A DNA stretch of 40,666 nucleotides, taken from an uncultured Prevotellaceae bacterium (GTDB lineage Bacteria; Bacteroidota; Bacteroidia; Bacteroidales; Bacteroidaceae). The first letter of the stretch is position 1. Every line of letters starts with the position of its first letter. The notes under the pieces are model-generated. The model ran no database searches, had not been told where the DNA came from, and saw nothing but the letters and a program-made list of their open reading frames with translations. The translations under genes were made by a program, and so were the position numbers. This document shows, piece after piece, positions 12,765 through 21,918 of the stretch. The stretch spans positions 1-40,666 of the forward strand of contig CAMVKN010000030.1 of assembly GCA_947168045.1 (NCBI GenBank), in the 5' to 3' direction.

Positions 12765-13262
12765 ATGAAAAGAATGAAACAAATCCTCATGACGATGGCG
12801 CTTCTGATGTGCGCCGTCACCACCAACGCCCAGACGGCGATTGTTACCGACCGAGACCTCATCGGCGTATGGACGCTCGAATGGCTACAATACGATGGCG
12901 AGAAGAAAATCATGGGCGGCAAGACCACGGGCTACACCCAGTTCAAGTACTACGGCCCGGATGGCGAATATGCCTGTGCTGAGATTGTCCTGACCCGCGA
13001 CGGCAAAGTCGTGGTGATGCCCCACGAGTACGGCACCTACACCTACCGCAACGGCGTCTATCGCGAGATGGGCCGTCCCGCTTCCACCCTGACGCTGACC
13101 GACAAGACCCACTTCCGCGGACGCTGGAAGAACCGTTCAGACTCTTGGGTGAAGCAGCCCAACATGCCCGAAAAGGTTGTCCGCTACATCGTGGATTACT
13201 GCAAGACGAAAGAAACACCCTCCGATGTGCAGCAGCTCATCAAACAGAGCATGTTTAGGTAG
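12765..13262 (+). CDS. Secreted lipocalin-like protein (DUF4488-like)
   Basis: The 165-residue protein has a signal peptide (MKRMKQILMTMALLMCAV, cut after TNAQ) and a lipocalin-like small beta domain starting DLIGVWTLEWLQYDGEKKIM. It resembles Bacteroidetes DUF4488-type secreted proteins. The opening pattern D-L-x-G-x-W-x-L matches the sensor domain of the regulator encoded just upstream. Its promoter is preceded by the phased TGCGA array. It could be a periplasmic ligand carrier or competitor for the sensor, which is an inference. Confidence 0.7.
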   Translation: MKRMKQILMTMALLMCAVTTNAQTAIVTDRDLIGVWTLEWLQYDGEKKIMGGKTTGYTQFKYYGPDGEYACAEIVLTRDGKVVVMPHEYGTYTYRNGVYREMGRPASTLTLTDKTHFRGRWKNRSDSWVKQPNMPEKVVRYIVDYCKTKETPSDVQQLIKQSMFR

Positions 13263-13318
13263 CGAATTTCATAAAGCAGATAAAAGTTAGTAAACAGTAA
13301 AGACCTATAGGCACACCC

Positions 13319-13347
13319 CTCCGCTTCGTCGGGATGATGCGGCGGAG
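13319..13347 (+). terminator. Hairpin before the outer-membrane protein genes
   Basis: CTCCGC (13319-13324) pairs with GCGGAG (13342-13347), followed by CTTTTC. It may be a weak terminator for 12765-13262 or a leader hairpin of the next gene. Confidence 0.4.
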
Positions 13348-13382
13348 CTTTTCAGCAACCTCATAACCCCTATATTATATAA

Positions 13383-16178
13383 ATGTATAGACAACTCATC
13401 ACCATCATCCTCGCCCTCGCCGCCGTATGCAGCACATGGGCGCAGACGCAGAGAGAAATAGAACTATCTGGCTCTGTGGAGGACGGATTCCTGAAGATTC
13501 CGCTGAGCCACGCAAAGGTATCGGTATGCCGTGCCGACAGCAGTGTGCTGGTGGATTCGGCAGCCATATTCACGGCCTACAACCGCGACCTGAAACCGCT
13601 GTTTGCCAAATACACGACCAAGGTGACGACGGACGCGAAGGAACTGTTGGTACACGCTAGATTGAAGGGTTACGACGACGTGTGGCAACGGGTGAGCATT
13701 GGCAAGCAGACGGAGGTGGAAGTGCCGACGATAGAAATGCGCAAGATGCGGGAGGTGGACTTGGGTGAGGTGGTTGTGAAAGCCACCCGTGTAAAGATGT
13801 TCTATCGGGGCGACACTATCGTCTATGATGCCACGGCGTTCAAACTGCCGCAGGGCTCAATGCTCGATGACCTGATACGCCAAATGCCGGGCGTGACGCT
13901 GAACGAGGCAGGACAGATATTCGTGAACGGGCGCATGGTGGACGAGCTGATGCTCGGCTCGCGCTCGTTCATGAAGGGCAACAAGCAGGTGCTGATGGAG
14001 AACCTGCCATACTACACGGTAAAGGACATCAAGGTGTATGACCGCCAGAGCGACAAAAGCAAAGCACTGGGTTACGACGTGGACCCGAAGAAGTTTGTGA
14101 TGGACGTGAACCTGAAACAGGAGTATCAGCGCGGCTATATTGCCAACGTGGAAGGTGCTGTGGGCACAGAGGACAGATGGCTTGCCCGTGCCTTCGCCCT
14201 CGGCTTCAGCGACCACTACCGCTTCACACTATTAGGAAACCTGAACAACGTGAACGAAACGCGACACATCGGCGAATCGGGCCACTGGACACCAGCCACG
14301 ATGCCCAAGAACATGCTCACGACCAGAAGCATTGCAGGGGAAATGGACTACCATGCCAAGGAGGACAAGGTGAAGAACAACCTCACTGCCTCCTATACCT
14401 CGACCACGGACATCAGCGAGAGCCGGAGCCGCTATGAGCAGTTCCTGCAAGGACTTACGCCCACGTCGCTTACCGAAAACCGCAACCGCGCGAGCAACAG
14501 GACTTGGAACGTGCATGACGCATTCACGCTGACCAAGCCCCTTTGGCTCCATGTGGAAGCAGATTTCAGATATACAAAGAACCACGGCGCGTTCAGTTCC
14601 ATGTTTGACCAGTGGACTGATAGTCTGACGGCATCGCAGCGCAACCGTGGCTTCAACGAGGGAAAGGCATGGAGCGGAAACATAGAGGCGCAGGGCGCAT
14701 TCAACGTAGGCAAGAACCAGAAGCATCTTGACTTCTACGTCAAAGCTGAGCACAGCGAGAACGAGTCGGAATCGGCAATGGAGTACAGCACACGGCAATA
14801 CGTGAATCCTCGGCAGACCGTTCAGCACAATGCGAATGACATTAGCAACCGCACGACATGGGGCATCGCATCGTTGAATTACGGCATGAACTTGTTCAAG
14901 GGCGTGGATATGAGTTTGGGCGAAAGCTTCCACCTGATGCGTATCAATGCCCACGACTACCTTTACCATCCCGACACGCTACTGCTGGCATCGCAGATAG
15001 ACGCGCTGACAGCCATCACCGACTTCAACAACTCATACGACAGCCGGACGAATGTGGCTGAGAACACGGTCGGTATCTCCTTCTCGGGCAAAGGGAAATA
15101 CAAGATGGCTCCTAACAGCCCGTTCACCATCAACTACCAGCGATGGAATGTGGGCATCAGCGTCCCCATACGCCATGAGTCGCTCGACTATCAGCGCGGC
15201 AGCCTCGACACGCTGGCACGGCAGAACACACTGTTCGTGAATACCTCGGCATCTTTCAGACATGCATCGGAAAGTGGCAAGCACGATTTCAGAATCCATG
15301 CCAGCCACAAGCGCAGTGCCCCTAATCTTTCCGACCGCATCACCTATCGCGATGACAGCCAGCCGCTCGTCGTCAAGTTGGGCAACCCCGACCTGAAGAG
15401 TTCCGTCACGTCCAACTTCGGCATAGACTATTCGAACAAGGCAGGGCGCAACCAGCAGCAATGGCACGTGGGCACATCGGCCGACATCTACCATCGGCAG
15501 ACGGCGCAGTCGGCGAGCTACGACCCCGTGAGCGGAGTCTATACCTATCAGCCCATGAACGTGAAGGGGGCTTATCGCCTGAATGCGAAGTTCGACATCA
15601 GCCGCGCCATCGACAAAAACCGCTACTGGACATGGCAGACCAACGCCGATGCTGGCTACCACCACTCCGTTGACCACGCCATGCTCACAGGCATGACGGC
15701 GAGCGAGGAGAACGTAGTCAACACCCTGACCCTGCACGACAACGCCTACATACAATTTAATAAAGGTACGCTGAACATCCGCGCCACGGGCGACATCCGC
15801 TGGCGGCACTCAGAGGGTAAGATGCAGGACTTCGAGACGCTGAACGCTACCGACTTCCAATACGGCCTCTCCGCCCGCTACACCCTGCCGCGCCTGAACA
15901 CCACGCTGTCAGCCGACGGCAACATGTACTCCCGTCGCGGCTATGGCAGCAGCGAACTGAACACCGACGACTTCGTGCTGAACGCCTCCGTCAGCCAGCC
16001 GTTCCTAAAAGGCAAACTCATCGCCCGCATCGAAGCCTTCGACTTGCTCTACCAGCTCAGCAACACGCAGTACAGCGTCAACGCCCAGGGCCGCACCGAG
16101 ACATGGTATCGCTCACTGCCGCACTACGTCATGCTGCATCTGGTGTATCACTGGAACAAGAATCCTAAAAAGAAATGA
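13383..16178 (+). CDS. Outer-membrane beta-barrel protein with TonB plug, first copy
   Basis: The 931-residue protein has a signal peptide (ITIILALAAVCSTWAQ). Residues 25-120 are a beta-sandwich-like N-terminal domain. A plug-like domain begins near LGEVVVKATRVKMFYRGDTI and runs through LDDLIRQMPGVTL and FVNGRMVDELMLG. From about residue 240 a long barrel carries many alternating aromatic strands, and the chain ends HLVYHWNKNPKKK. This is the 'outer membrane beta-barrel' relative of TonB-dependent receptors. No SusD partner is next to it, so a large-oligosaccharide Sus role is unlikely. It is followed, with an ATGA overlap, by a paralogue. The substrate is unknown. Confidence 0.85.
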   Translation: MYRQLITIILALAAVCSTWAQTQREIELSGSVEDGFLKIPLSHAKVSVCRADSSVLVDSAAIFTAYNRDLKPLFAKYTTKVTTDAKELLVHARLKGYDDVWQRVSIGKQTEVEVPTIEMRKMREVDLGEVVVKATRVKMFYRGDTIVYDATAFKLPQGSMLDDLIRQMPGVTLNEAGQIFVNGRMVDELMLGSRSFMKGNKQVLMENLPYYTVKDIKVYDRQSDKSKALGYDVDPKKFVMDVNLKQEYQRGYIANVEGAVGTEDRWLARAFALGFSDHYRFTLLGNLNNVNETRHIGESGHWTPATMPKNMLTTRSIAGEMDYHAKEDKVKNNLTASYTSTTDISESRSRYEQFLQGLTPTSLTENRNRASNRTWNVHDAFTLTKPLWLHVEADFRYTKNHGAFSSMFDQWTDSLTASQRNRGFNEGKAWSGNIEAQGAFNVGKNQKHLDFYVKAEHSENESESAMEYSTRQYVNPRQTVQHNANDISNRTTWGIASLNYGMNLFKGVDMSLGESFHLMRINAHDYLYHPDTLLLASQIDALTAITDFNNSYDSRTNVAENTVGISFSGKGKYKMAPNSPFTINYQRWNVGISVPIRHESLDYQRGSLDTLARQNTLFVNTSASFRHASESGKHDFRIHASHKRSAPNLSDRITYRDDSQPLVVKLGNPDLKSSVTSNFGIDYSNKAGRNQQQWHVGTSADIYHRQTAQSASYDPVSGVYTYQPMNVKGAYRLNAKFDISRAIDKNRYWTWQTNADAGYHHSVDHAMLTGMTASEENVVNTLTLHDNAYIQFNKGTLNIRATGDIRWRHSEGKMQDFETLNATDFQYGLSARYTLPRLNTTLSADGNMYSRRGYGSSELNTDDFVLNASVSQPFLKGKLIARIEAFDLLYQLSNTQYSVNAQGRTETWYRSLPHYVMLHLVYHWNKNPKKK

Positions 16179-19123
16179 AAAGACACATCATCATTATGTA
16201 TAAGAAAACAATCATTATGTATAAGAAAACAATCATTACCCTCATCCTCACCATCCTGTTTGTCTCGACAGCACAGGCACAGGAAACCAATCAGAAAGAC
16301 CAGAAGAAAGAGCGCACCATCGCCCTCTGGGGGCATGTAAAGAATTCCCTTACCCGCGTTGGCATCAAGGACGTGTTCGTCACACTGATGCGCGAGGACT
16401 CCACCGTGGTCGATACGATGCACGTGTTCCAGCAATGGTCTGGCGCGGGAAAGGACGATTTCGCCTACCGCTTCAACATCCCTGCCCGCGAGCAGCAGTA
16501 CATCATCCGTGCCGAACATCCCGATTATGAACCGTGCTACGTCAACTACCACGTGCGTCACATCGCCCGCAACACCTATTTCGATGCGCCGTGGCACTAT
16601 ATGAAGAAGCGCAGCCGCATGACTGAGGATGTTCACCAACTGGGCGAGGTCGTGGTGCGGGCTACCAAGATTAAGATGACCTACCGTGGTGACACGATTA
16701 CCTTCAATGCCGATGCCTTCAACCTACCCGAAGGGTCGATGCTCGATGCGCTCATCCGTCAGATGGACGGTGTGGAGTTGAAAGACGACGGGCGCATACT
16801 CGTACAGGGTGAGCAGGTGGACGAGCTGATGCTCAACGGCACCGACTTCTTCAAGGGCAACAATCGTGTGATGCTTGACAATCTGCCCGCCTACACTGTG
16901 CAGAAGGTACAGACCTACCACAAGAGCACAGAGTTAAACGAATATCTGGGGCGCGACTACGACAAGAAGCGTTTTGTGATGGACGTACAACTGAAGCGCG
17001 AATACAACCAAGGCTGGCTCGCTAACGCCGAGATGGCGGGCGGTTCGCCGTTTAAGCACGAGACCGACGGCCGCTACCTGGCCCGTCTGTTCGTCCTCCG
17101 CTATACCGACAACTCGCGACTGTCCTTCTATGCCAATGCGAACAACGTGAACGAAAACCGCCGTCCGGGTGGCGACGGCGAATGGTCGCCCAGTAACCAG
17201 CCTCGCGGGCTGCAGGAAACCCGTATGGCGGGCGCAAATCTCTTCATAGAGGAGAAAGATAAGCGGTGGAAGGAGAACGCCACCTTCGATGTGTCGTGGC
17301 GACGCTCCACCGACGAGACACTGACCAATGCCGAGCAGTTCCACACCGACGCTGCATCTACCTTCAACCGTCAGGCTTACCATAACCGCAACACGGCTGT
17401 CAACATCAGTGCCAACAACCTTTTCCAACTGAACAAACCGTTCTTCCTCTATTCCGCGGCCTATTTCAACTACAACCCCTTCGAAGGCGACTCCCATACC
17501 CGTGCCGCACAGTTCAATAGCAACCCTGCACGTTATGGCGAGACAACAGCCCTGCTCGACAGCATCTTTTCTGCCTCGCTCAGCATCGACATGCAGCAAT
17601 CCCTCATCAACAGCAACCTGCAACAATCAAAGAACGACGGCAACAGTCTGGCACTCTTGACCAACAATGTGCTCAACTACAAACTGGCGTCAGGCGACAA
17701 TGCAGGCATCGACGTGAATGCCTCCTACAACCGTGGCCGTAGCCTCTCGACTTCGGAGCAACAGTTACGCTACCAACAGACTCCTTCGTTGAACAGCATC
17801 CTCAGCCGCCATGCCTCCACGCCTTCTCATGAGACAGACTTCAGCATCGCCCCCAACTACCGCATCACTTGGCTGAACGGCATCTGGCTCAACACGGAGT
17901 ACCGCTTCCTCTTCCGTCAGCGCAACAACACCAACGACGTATATCTGGCTGATACACTCGACCTGCAGAACGCCTACGACCGCATGCACCGCCGCGTAGA
18001 GAACCGTTTGGCCGTAACCCCCGGCTACACCTATCAAAAAGACGGGAAATACATCAACATCTACTACCAGATGCACTTCTACAACGTCAACGAACAGCTC
18101 GACTACCGCAGTGCCTACGCTGACACCTCGCTCGTACAGCACTGCTGGACGATGTCGCCAGAACTGCACATGAATTTTGGATGGGACGACTGGGCCAAGT
18201 CGATAGACTTCTTCTACGGCATTGAGTTTCAGACACCCGACCTCTTCCAGAAGGTGAACATACTCAACAACGAGAACCCGCTCGTCCGTCGCTATGGCAA
18301 TCCCGACCTGCGCGGAGCCACCAACCACCGTATGCAGTTCGGCCTCAATCGCAACTGGCGCGAGAAGCGTATCTCCGAACGCTTTGGCGGTGGACTGCGT
18401 TTCTTCCGTCATCAGGTGTCGCAAGGTCAGACCTACGATGCCGTGACGGGTATCACCACCTACCGCCCAGAAAACGTGGAAGGCAACTGGCAGACCTACT
18501 TCTTCAACTTCTACAATATGCCGCTCGACAAGCCCAGGCGACTGATGATGAACATCTATACCCATGGCGACTACTCGCGCAACGTGGACATCATAAACGG
18601 TCTCTCACATGTCAACAACTACTACATAGAGAACCGCCTCACATTCTCCTACTCCTTCAAGGATCTTACCCTCGGACTTCCCACCTACATAGAATACCGC
18701 CACACCACTAACAAAGAAGGTACCATAACGCCCATCAACGCCACCAACTTCCAGTATGGCCTCACCGCCAACTACAACGTGAAACGCGAGGCTGAGAGTC
18801 ATGCTCCCCGCTGGCTGCAAGGCTTCAGTGTGGCCACCGACCTGAAGATGTTCTCCCGGCGGGGCTACGGCGACAGCAGCATGAACCGCGATGACCTGGT
18901 GTGGAATGTCTCACTCTCTCGTTCTTTCCTGAGTCCATTCGGCCAACGGGCTGGCGGCACCCTCGTCGCACGTCTCGAAGGCTTCGACATTCTCGGCCAA
19001 CTCTCTGGCACCAACATCCTCATCAATGGCCAGGGCCGCACCGAGACCATCCACAACACCCTGCCCCGCTACCTCATGCTCCACCTGACCTACAACTGGA
19101 GCAAGATGCCGAAGAAGAAATAA
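16175..19123 (+). CDS. Outer-membrane beta-barrel protein with TonB plug, second copy
   Basis: This 982-residue paralogue of the preceding gene has the same plug order (LGEVVVRATKIKMTYRGDTI, LDALIRQMDGVEL, LVQGEQVDELMLNGTDFFKG) and the same end (HLTYNWSKMPKKK). The start lies in an ATGA overlap with the upstream stop. The first residues contain a tandem duplication: a 21-base unit occurs twice at 16190-16231, giving three in-frame ATGs (16175, 16196, 16217). Any of them gives a workable signal peptide (TLILTILFVSTAQAQ). The tight coupling suggests the two barrels are made together, perhaps as a heteromeric or substrate-paired system. Confidence 0.85.
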   Translation: MKRHIIIMYKKTIIMYKKTIITLILTILFVSTAQAQETNQKDQKKERTIALWGHVKNSLTRVGIKDVFVTLMREDSTVVDTMHVFQQWSGAGKDDFAYRFNIPAREQQYIIRAEHPDYEPCYVNYHVRHIARNTYFDAPWHYMKKRSRMTEDVHQLGEVVVRATKIKMTYRGDTITFNADAFNLPEGSMLDALIRQMDGVELKDDGRILVQGEQVDELMLNGTDFFKGNNRVMLDNLPAYTVQKVQTYHKSTELNEYLGRDYDKKRFVMDVQLKREYNQGWLANAEMAGGSPFKHETDGRYLARLFVLRYTDNSRLSFYANANNVNENRRPGGDGEWSPSNQPRGLQETRMAGANLFIEEKDKRWKENATFDVSWRRSTDETLTNAEQFHTDAASTFNRQAYHNRNTAVNISANNLFQLNKPFFLYSAAYFNYNPFEGDSHTRAAQFNSNPARYGETTALLDSIFSASLSIDMQQSLINSNLQQSKNDGNSLALLTNNVLNYKLASGDNAGIDVNASYNRGRSLSTSEQQLRYQQTPSLNSILSRHASTPSHETDFSIAPNYRITWLNGIWLNTEYRFLFRQRNNTNDVYLADTLDLQNAYDRMHRRVENRLAVTPGYTYQKDGKYINIYYQMHFYNVNEQLDYRSAYADTSLVQHCWTMSPELHMNFGWDDWAKSIDFFYGIEFQTPDLFQKVNILNNENPLVRRYGNPDLRGATNHRMQFGLNRNWREKRISERFGGGLRFFRHQVSQGQTYDAVTGITTYRPENVEGNWQTYFFNFYNMPLDKPRRLMMNIYTHGDYSRNVDIINGLSHVNNYYIENRLTFSYSFKDLTLGLPTYIEYRHTTNKEGTITPINATNFQYGLTANYNVKREAESHAPRWLQGFSVATDLKMFSRRGYGDSSMNRDDLVWNVSLSRSFLSPFGQRAGGTLVARLEGFDILGQLSGTNILINGQGRTETIHNTLPRYLMLHLTYNWSKMPKKK

Positions 19124-19168
19124 CCTCACACGTTGTTTCTATGATGTCCCGTAGAGCCGGAGCAGTAG

Positions 19169-19236
19169 GCCTTCGACCTGCTCCACCAGCTCAGCAACAC
19201 GCAGTACACCGTCAACGCCCAGGGCCGCACCGAAAC
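19169..19236 (+). pseudogene. Relic of a third barrel protein gene
   Basis: About 67 bases match the 3' part of the first barrel gene (16037-16104) with four visible differences. They would encode FDLLHQLSNTQYTVNAQGRT, but no frame continues to either side. It is the remains of a third tandem copy or of a failed gene conversion. Confidence 0.7.
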
Positions 19237-19305
19237 AAGACCAACGAGGATTGGTTCGGCGCGAATAACGAAAAAGGAGATAATTCAAAAAAAGATGACA
19301 AAATG

Positions 19306-19337
19306 TTTGGCGGTTACGGAAAATAGTTGTACTTTTG
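19306..19337 (+). promoter_or_regulatory. Promoter of the aromatic amino acid operon
   Basis: TTTG (19306-19309), a 20-base spacer and TACTTTTG (19330-19337) match the consensus exactly. Transcription should start near 19344, about 20 bases before the leader-peptide ATG. Confidence 0.75.
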
Positions 19338-19364
19338 CAGCCGAAACAAATAAAAAGTAACAAT

Positions 19365-19415
19365 ATGATATACTCGGGCTTCTATTTTTACGGCTATTAT
19401 TACTTTGCAATATGA
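19365..19415 (+). CDS. Tyr/Phe-rich attenuation leader peptide
   Basis: A 16-codon frame encodes MIYSGFYFYGYYYFAI, with six Tyr and three Phe, including a run of three consecutive Tyr codons (19395-19403). It lies between the promoter and an intrinsic terminator, directly ahead of genes for tyrosine and phenylalanine synthesis. This is the composition of a classical attenuator peptide such as TrpL or PheL. The frame ends TGA at 19413-19415, just before the antiterminator strand. Confidence 0.85.
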   Translation: MIYSGFYFYGYYYFAI

Positions 19416-19416
19416 T

Positions 19417-19500
19417 TGTGAAGCGAATGGTCGTGGCAGATAGAAGACAGAATGACACTAAAGCCCCGCTTCACAGCATAGTGAAAGCGGGGATTTTTTT
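19417..19500 (+). terminator. Attenuator: antiterminator strand plus terminator hairpin
   Basis: The terminator is CCCCGCTTCAC (19464-19474) pairing with GTGAAAGCGGGG (19481-19492), with one bulged A, followed by a seven-T tract (19494-19500). TGTGAAGCG (19417-19425) is perfectly complementary to CGCTTCACA (19467-19475), which covers the 5' arm of the terminator. The two hairpins are mutually exclusive. The antiterminator strand starts two bases after the leader stop codon. A ribosome that finishes the peptide would mask it and allow termination; one stalled at the Tyr codons would leave it free and allow read-through. Confidence 0.82.
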
Positions 19501-19526
19501 GAGTTAAGAATTAAGCATTAGAAAAG

Positions 19527-20687
19527 ATGATACAACCAGCAGAAAGGCTCACCAAGGTGAGCGAGTATTACTTCAGCCGAAAGCTGAAGGAGGTGGCACA
19601 GATGAACGCCGAGGGCAAGGATGTCATATCGTTGGCCATAGGCAGTCCTGACATGCCACCGTCGGAACAGACCGTCAACAAGTTGTGCGAGGTGGCTCAC
19701 GACCCTTCAGCCCACGGCTACCAGCCCACCATGGGCACGCCGGAGCTGCGTCAGGCCATGGCCGGCTTCTACAAGCGGTGGTATGGCGTAAGCCTCGACC
19801 CTGCCAAGGAAGTGCTGCCGCTGATAGGCTCGAAGGAAGGCATCCTGCATGTCACCCTCGCCTTTGTCAACCCTGGCGACGAGGTGTTGGTGCCCAACCC
19901 TGGTTACCCCACCTACACGTCGCTCAGCAAGATTCTGGGTGCTAAGGTGGTGAACTACAACCTCAAGCCGGAGAACGGGTGGCAGCCAGATTTCGACGAG
20001 CTGGAAGGCATGGACCTGTCGCGGGTGAAGCTGATGTGGACCAACTATCCCAACATGCCTACCGGCGCACCGGCACGCATGGACACATACGAAAGGTTGG
20101 TCGGCTTTGCCCGCAGGCATGACATCGTGGTGGTGAACGACAACCCCTACAGCTTCATACTGAACGACAAGCCCCTGTCACTGTTGCAGGTGCCGGGTGC
20201 CAAGGACTGCTGCATAGAGTTTAACTCGATGTCGAAGAGTCACAACATGCCGGGCTGGCGCGTGGGCCTCTGTGCCACCAACGCTGAGTTCATCTCGTGG
20301 ATACTGAAGGTTCAGTCAAACATTGAGAGCGGCACCTTCCGTGGCATCCAGCTGGCCGCCGCTGAGGCGTATAACAATAGCGCCGAATGGCACCGAGAGT
20401 ATAATATTGAGACCTATGCTCGTCGTCGCCGTCTGGCGGAGCAGATCATGGTTGCCCTCGGCTGCACCTACGATGAGCAGCAGGTGGGCATGTTCCTCTG
20501 GGGACGCATACCTGACAAATATAATCATGTGGAAGAGCTGACTGAGCGTGTGCTGCACGAGGCACGTGTGTTCATCACGCCAGGCTTCATCTTTGGCTCA
20601 AATGGTGAGCGCTACATACGCATCTCGCTCTGCGCCAAGGAAGATAAGATTCGCGAAGCTCTTCATCGTATTCAGACACTAATTTAG
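19527..20687 (+). CDS. Class I/II aminotransferase (aromatic pathway)
   Basis: The 386-residue PLP enzyme has the AspC-type motifs: SLAIGSPDMPPSEQ, GYQPTMGTPELRQAM, PNPGYPTY and the catalytic lysine in FNSMSKSHNMPGWRVG. In Bacteroidales this gene normally lies between pheA and the DAHP synthase-chorismate mutase gene, and aminates prephenate or the aromatic keto acids. Here it is first in the operon and directly behind a Tyr-rich attenuator; no prephenate dehydratase is present. The start is the ATG giving MIQPAERLTKV, 27 bases after the terminator T-tract. Confidence 0.9.
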   Translation: MIQPAERLTKVSEYYFSRKLKEVAQMNAEGKDVISLAIGSPDMPPSEQTVNKLCEVAHDPSAHGYQPTMGTPELRQAMAGFYKRWYGVSLDPAKEVLPLIGSKEGILHVTLAFVNPGDEVLVPNPGYPTYTSLSKILGAKVVNYNLKPENGWQPDFDELEGMDLSRVKLMWTNYPNMPTGAPARMDTYERLVGFARRHDIVVVNDNPYSFILNDKPLSLLQVPGAKDCCIEFNSMSKSHNMPGWRVGLCATNAEFISWILKVQSNIESGTFRGIQLAAAEAYNNSAEWHREYNIETYARRRRLAEQIMVALGCTYDEQQVGMFLWGRIPDKYNHVEELTERVLHEARVFITPGFIFGSNGERYIRISLCAKEDKIREALHRIQTLI

Positions 20688-20778
20688 ATAATCATCATTC
20701 ACTAATTTGGATAAATAAGCCTCTGTAATATTGGATTATTTCTCTCAATTCGTGAAAAGGAATAAGAATAAATGAACT

Positions 20779-21843
20779 ATGGAACTGGAATTAGAACCCC
20801 TGAAACTGCCCAGCGATAATGAACGTCCGTTCGTGATTGCAGGCCCGTGCTCGGCTGAGACCGAGGAACAAGTGATGACCACCGCCCGTGAGCTGGCCAT
20901 GAAAGGCTGCCACAACTTCCGTGCCGGCGTTTGGAAGCCGCGCACCAAGCCGGGTGGTTTTGAAGGTAACGGCGAGAAGGCCCTGCCGTGGATGAAACGC
21001 GTGAAAGAAGAGACGAAGATGCTCGTCTCGACCGAGGTGGCCACGCCCGAGCATGTCGAGCTGGCACTGAAGTATGACATCGACATCCTCTGGATTGGTG
21101 CGCGCACAAGTGCCAACCCCTTCGCCATGCAGGCCCTGGCCGATGCGTTGCGGGGCGTCGATGTGCCCGTGTTTGTGAAGAACCCCGTCAACCCTGACCT
21201 GGAGCTGTGGATTGGTGCCCTGGAGCGCCTCAACCAGGCTGGCGTGAAGCGCCTTGGCGCCATCCATCGGGGTTTCTCAAGCTACGACAAGAAGATTTAC
21301 CGCAACATGCCCATGTGGCAGATTCCCATCGAGCTGCGCCGCCGCATCCCTGAGTTGCCGCTCATCAGTGACCCCAGCCACATCGGCGGCCGCCGCGAGC
21401 TGATAGCCCCCCTCTGTCAGCAGGCCATGGACCTGGGCTTCGACGGACTCATCGTCGAGAGCCACTGCGACCCCGACAAGGCGTGGAGCGATGCTGCCCA
21501 GCAGGTGACGCCCGACGTGCTCGACTACATCCTCTCGCTGCTCGTCATCCGCGATGAGAACACCACCACTGAGGGCATACACGAGCTGCGCAAGCAGATT
21601 GACGAGCTTGACAACCAGCTGATGGACCTGCTGGCCAAGCGTATGCGGGTGTGCAGGGAGATAGGACAGTACAAGAAGGAACACAATATGACCGTCCTGC
21701 AGGCTTCGCGCTATAATGAGATACTCAGCAAGCGAGGGGCCCAGGGGGCGCTTTGTGGCATGGGGCCTGAGTTCGTGGCCCATGTGTTTGAGAGCATCCA
21801 TGAGGAGTCGGTCAGACAGCAAATAGAAATTATCAATAAGTAG
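20779..21843 (+). CDS. Bifunctional DAHP synthase / chorismate mutase
   Basis: Residues 1-260 are a class I DAHP synthase (IAGPCSAETEEQ, FRAGVWKPRTKPG, KNPVNPDLELWIGA, SDPSHIGGRRELI, ESHCDPDKAWSD). Residues 270-354 are an AroQ-type chorismate mutase (IHELRKQIDELDNQLMDLLAK then RMRVCREIGQYKK). The fused enzyme feeds erythrose 4-phosphate and phosphoenolpyruvate into the shikimate pathway and then converts chorismate to prephenate. It lies between the aminotransferase and prephenate dehydrogenase genes, the usual Bacteroidales order. The gap upstream contains a short tandem duplication (20677-20714). Confidence 0.95.
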   Translation: MELELEPLKLPSDNERPFVIAGPCSAETEEQVMTTARELAMKGCHNFRAGVWKPRTKPGGFEGNGEKALPWMKRVKEETKMLVSTEVATPEHVELALKYDIDILWIGARTSANPFAMQALADALRGVDVPVFVKNPVNPDLELWIGALERLNQAGVKRLGAIHRGFSSYDKKIYRNMPMWQIPIELRRRIPELPLISDPSHIGGRRELIAPLCQQAMDLGFDGLIVESHCDPDKAWSDAAQQVTPDVLDYILSLLVIRDENTTTEGIHELRKQIDELDNQLMDLLAKRMRVCREIGQYKKEHNMTVLQASRYNEILSKRGAQGALCGMGPEFVAHVFESIHEESVRQQIEIINK

Positions 21844-21881
21844 CCAAATAAACAATCCACCGAGTTCTTGTAACTAAACAA

Positions 21882-21910
21882 CCCCTCCCTTGGGGAGGGC
21901 TTGGGTGGGC
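21882..21910. repeat. Palindromic intergenic repeat
   Basis: CCCCTCCCTTGGGGAGGG followed by CTTGGGTGGGC is a stem-loop of the type found scattered between genes in Bacteroidetes. It lies between the DAHP synthase and tyrA genes and could slow or weaken read-through. Confidence 0.5.
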
Positions 21911-21918
21911 TTTCAATT

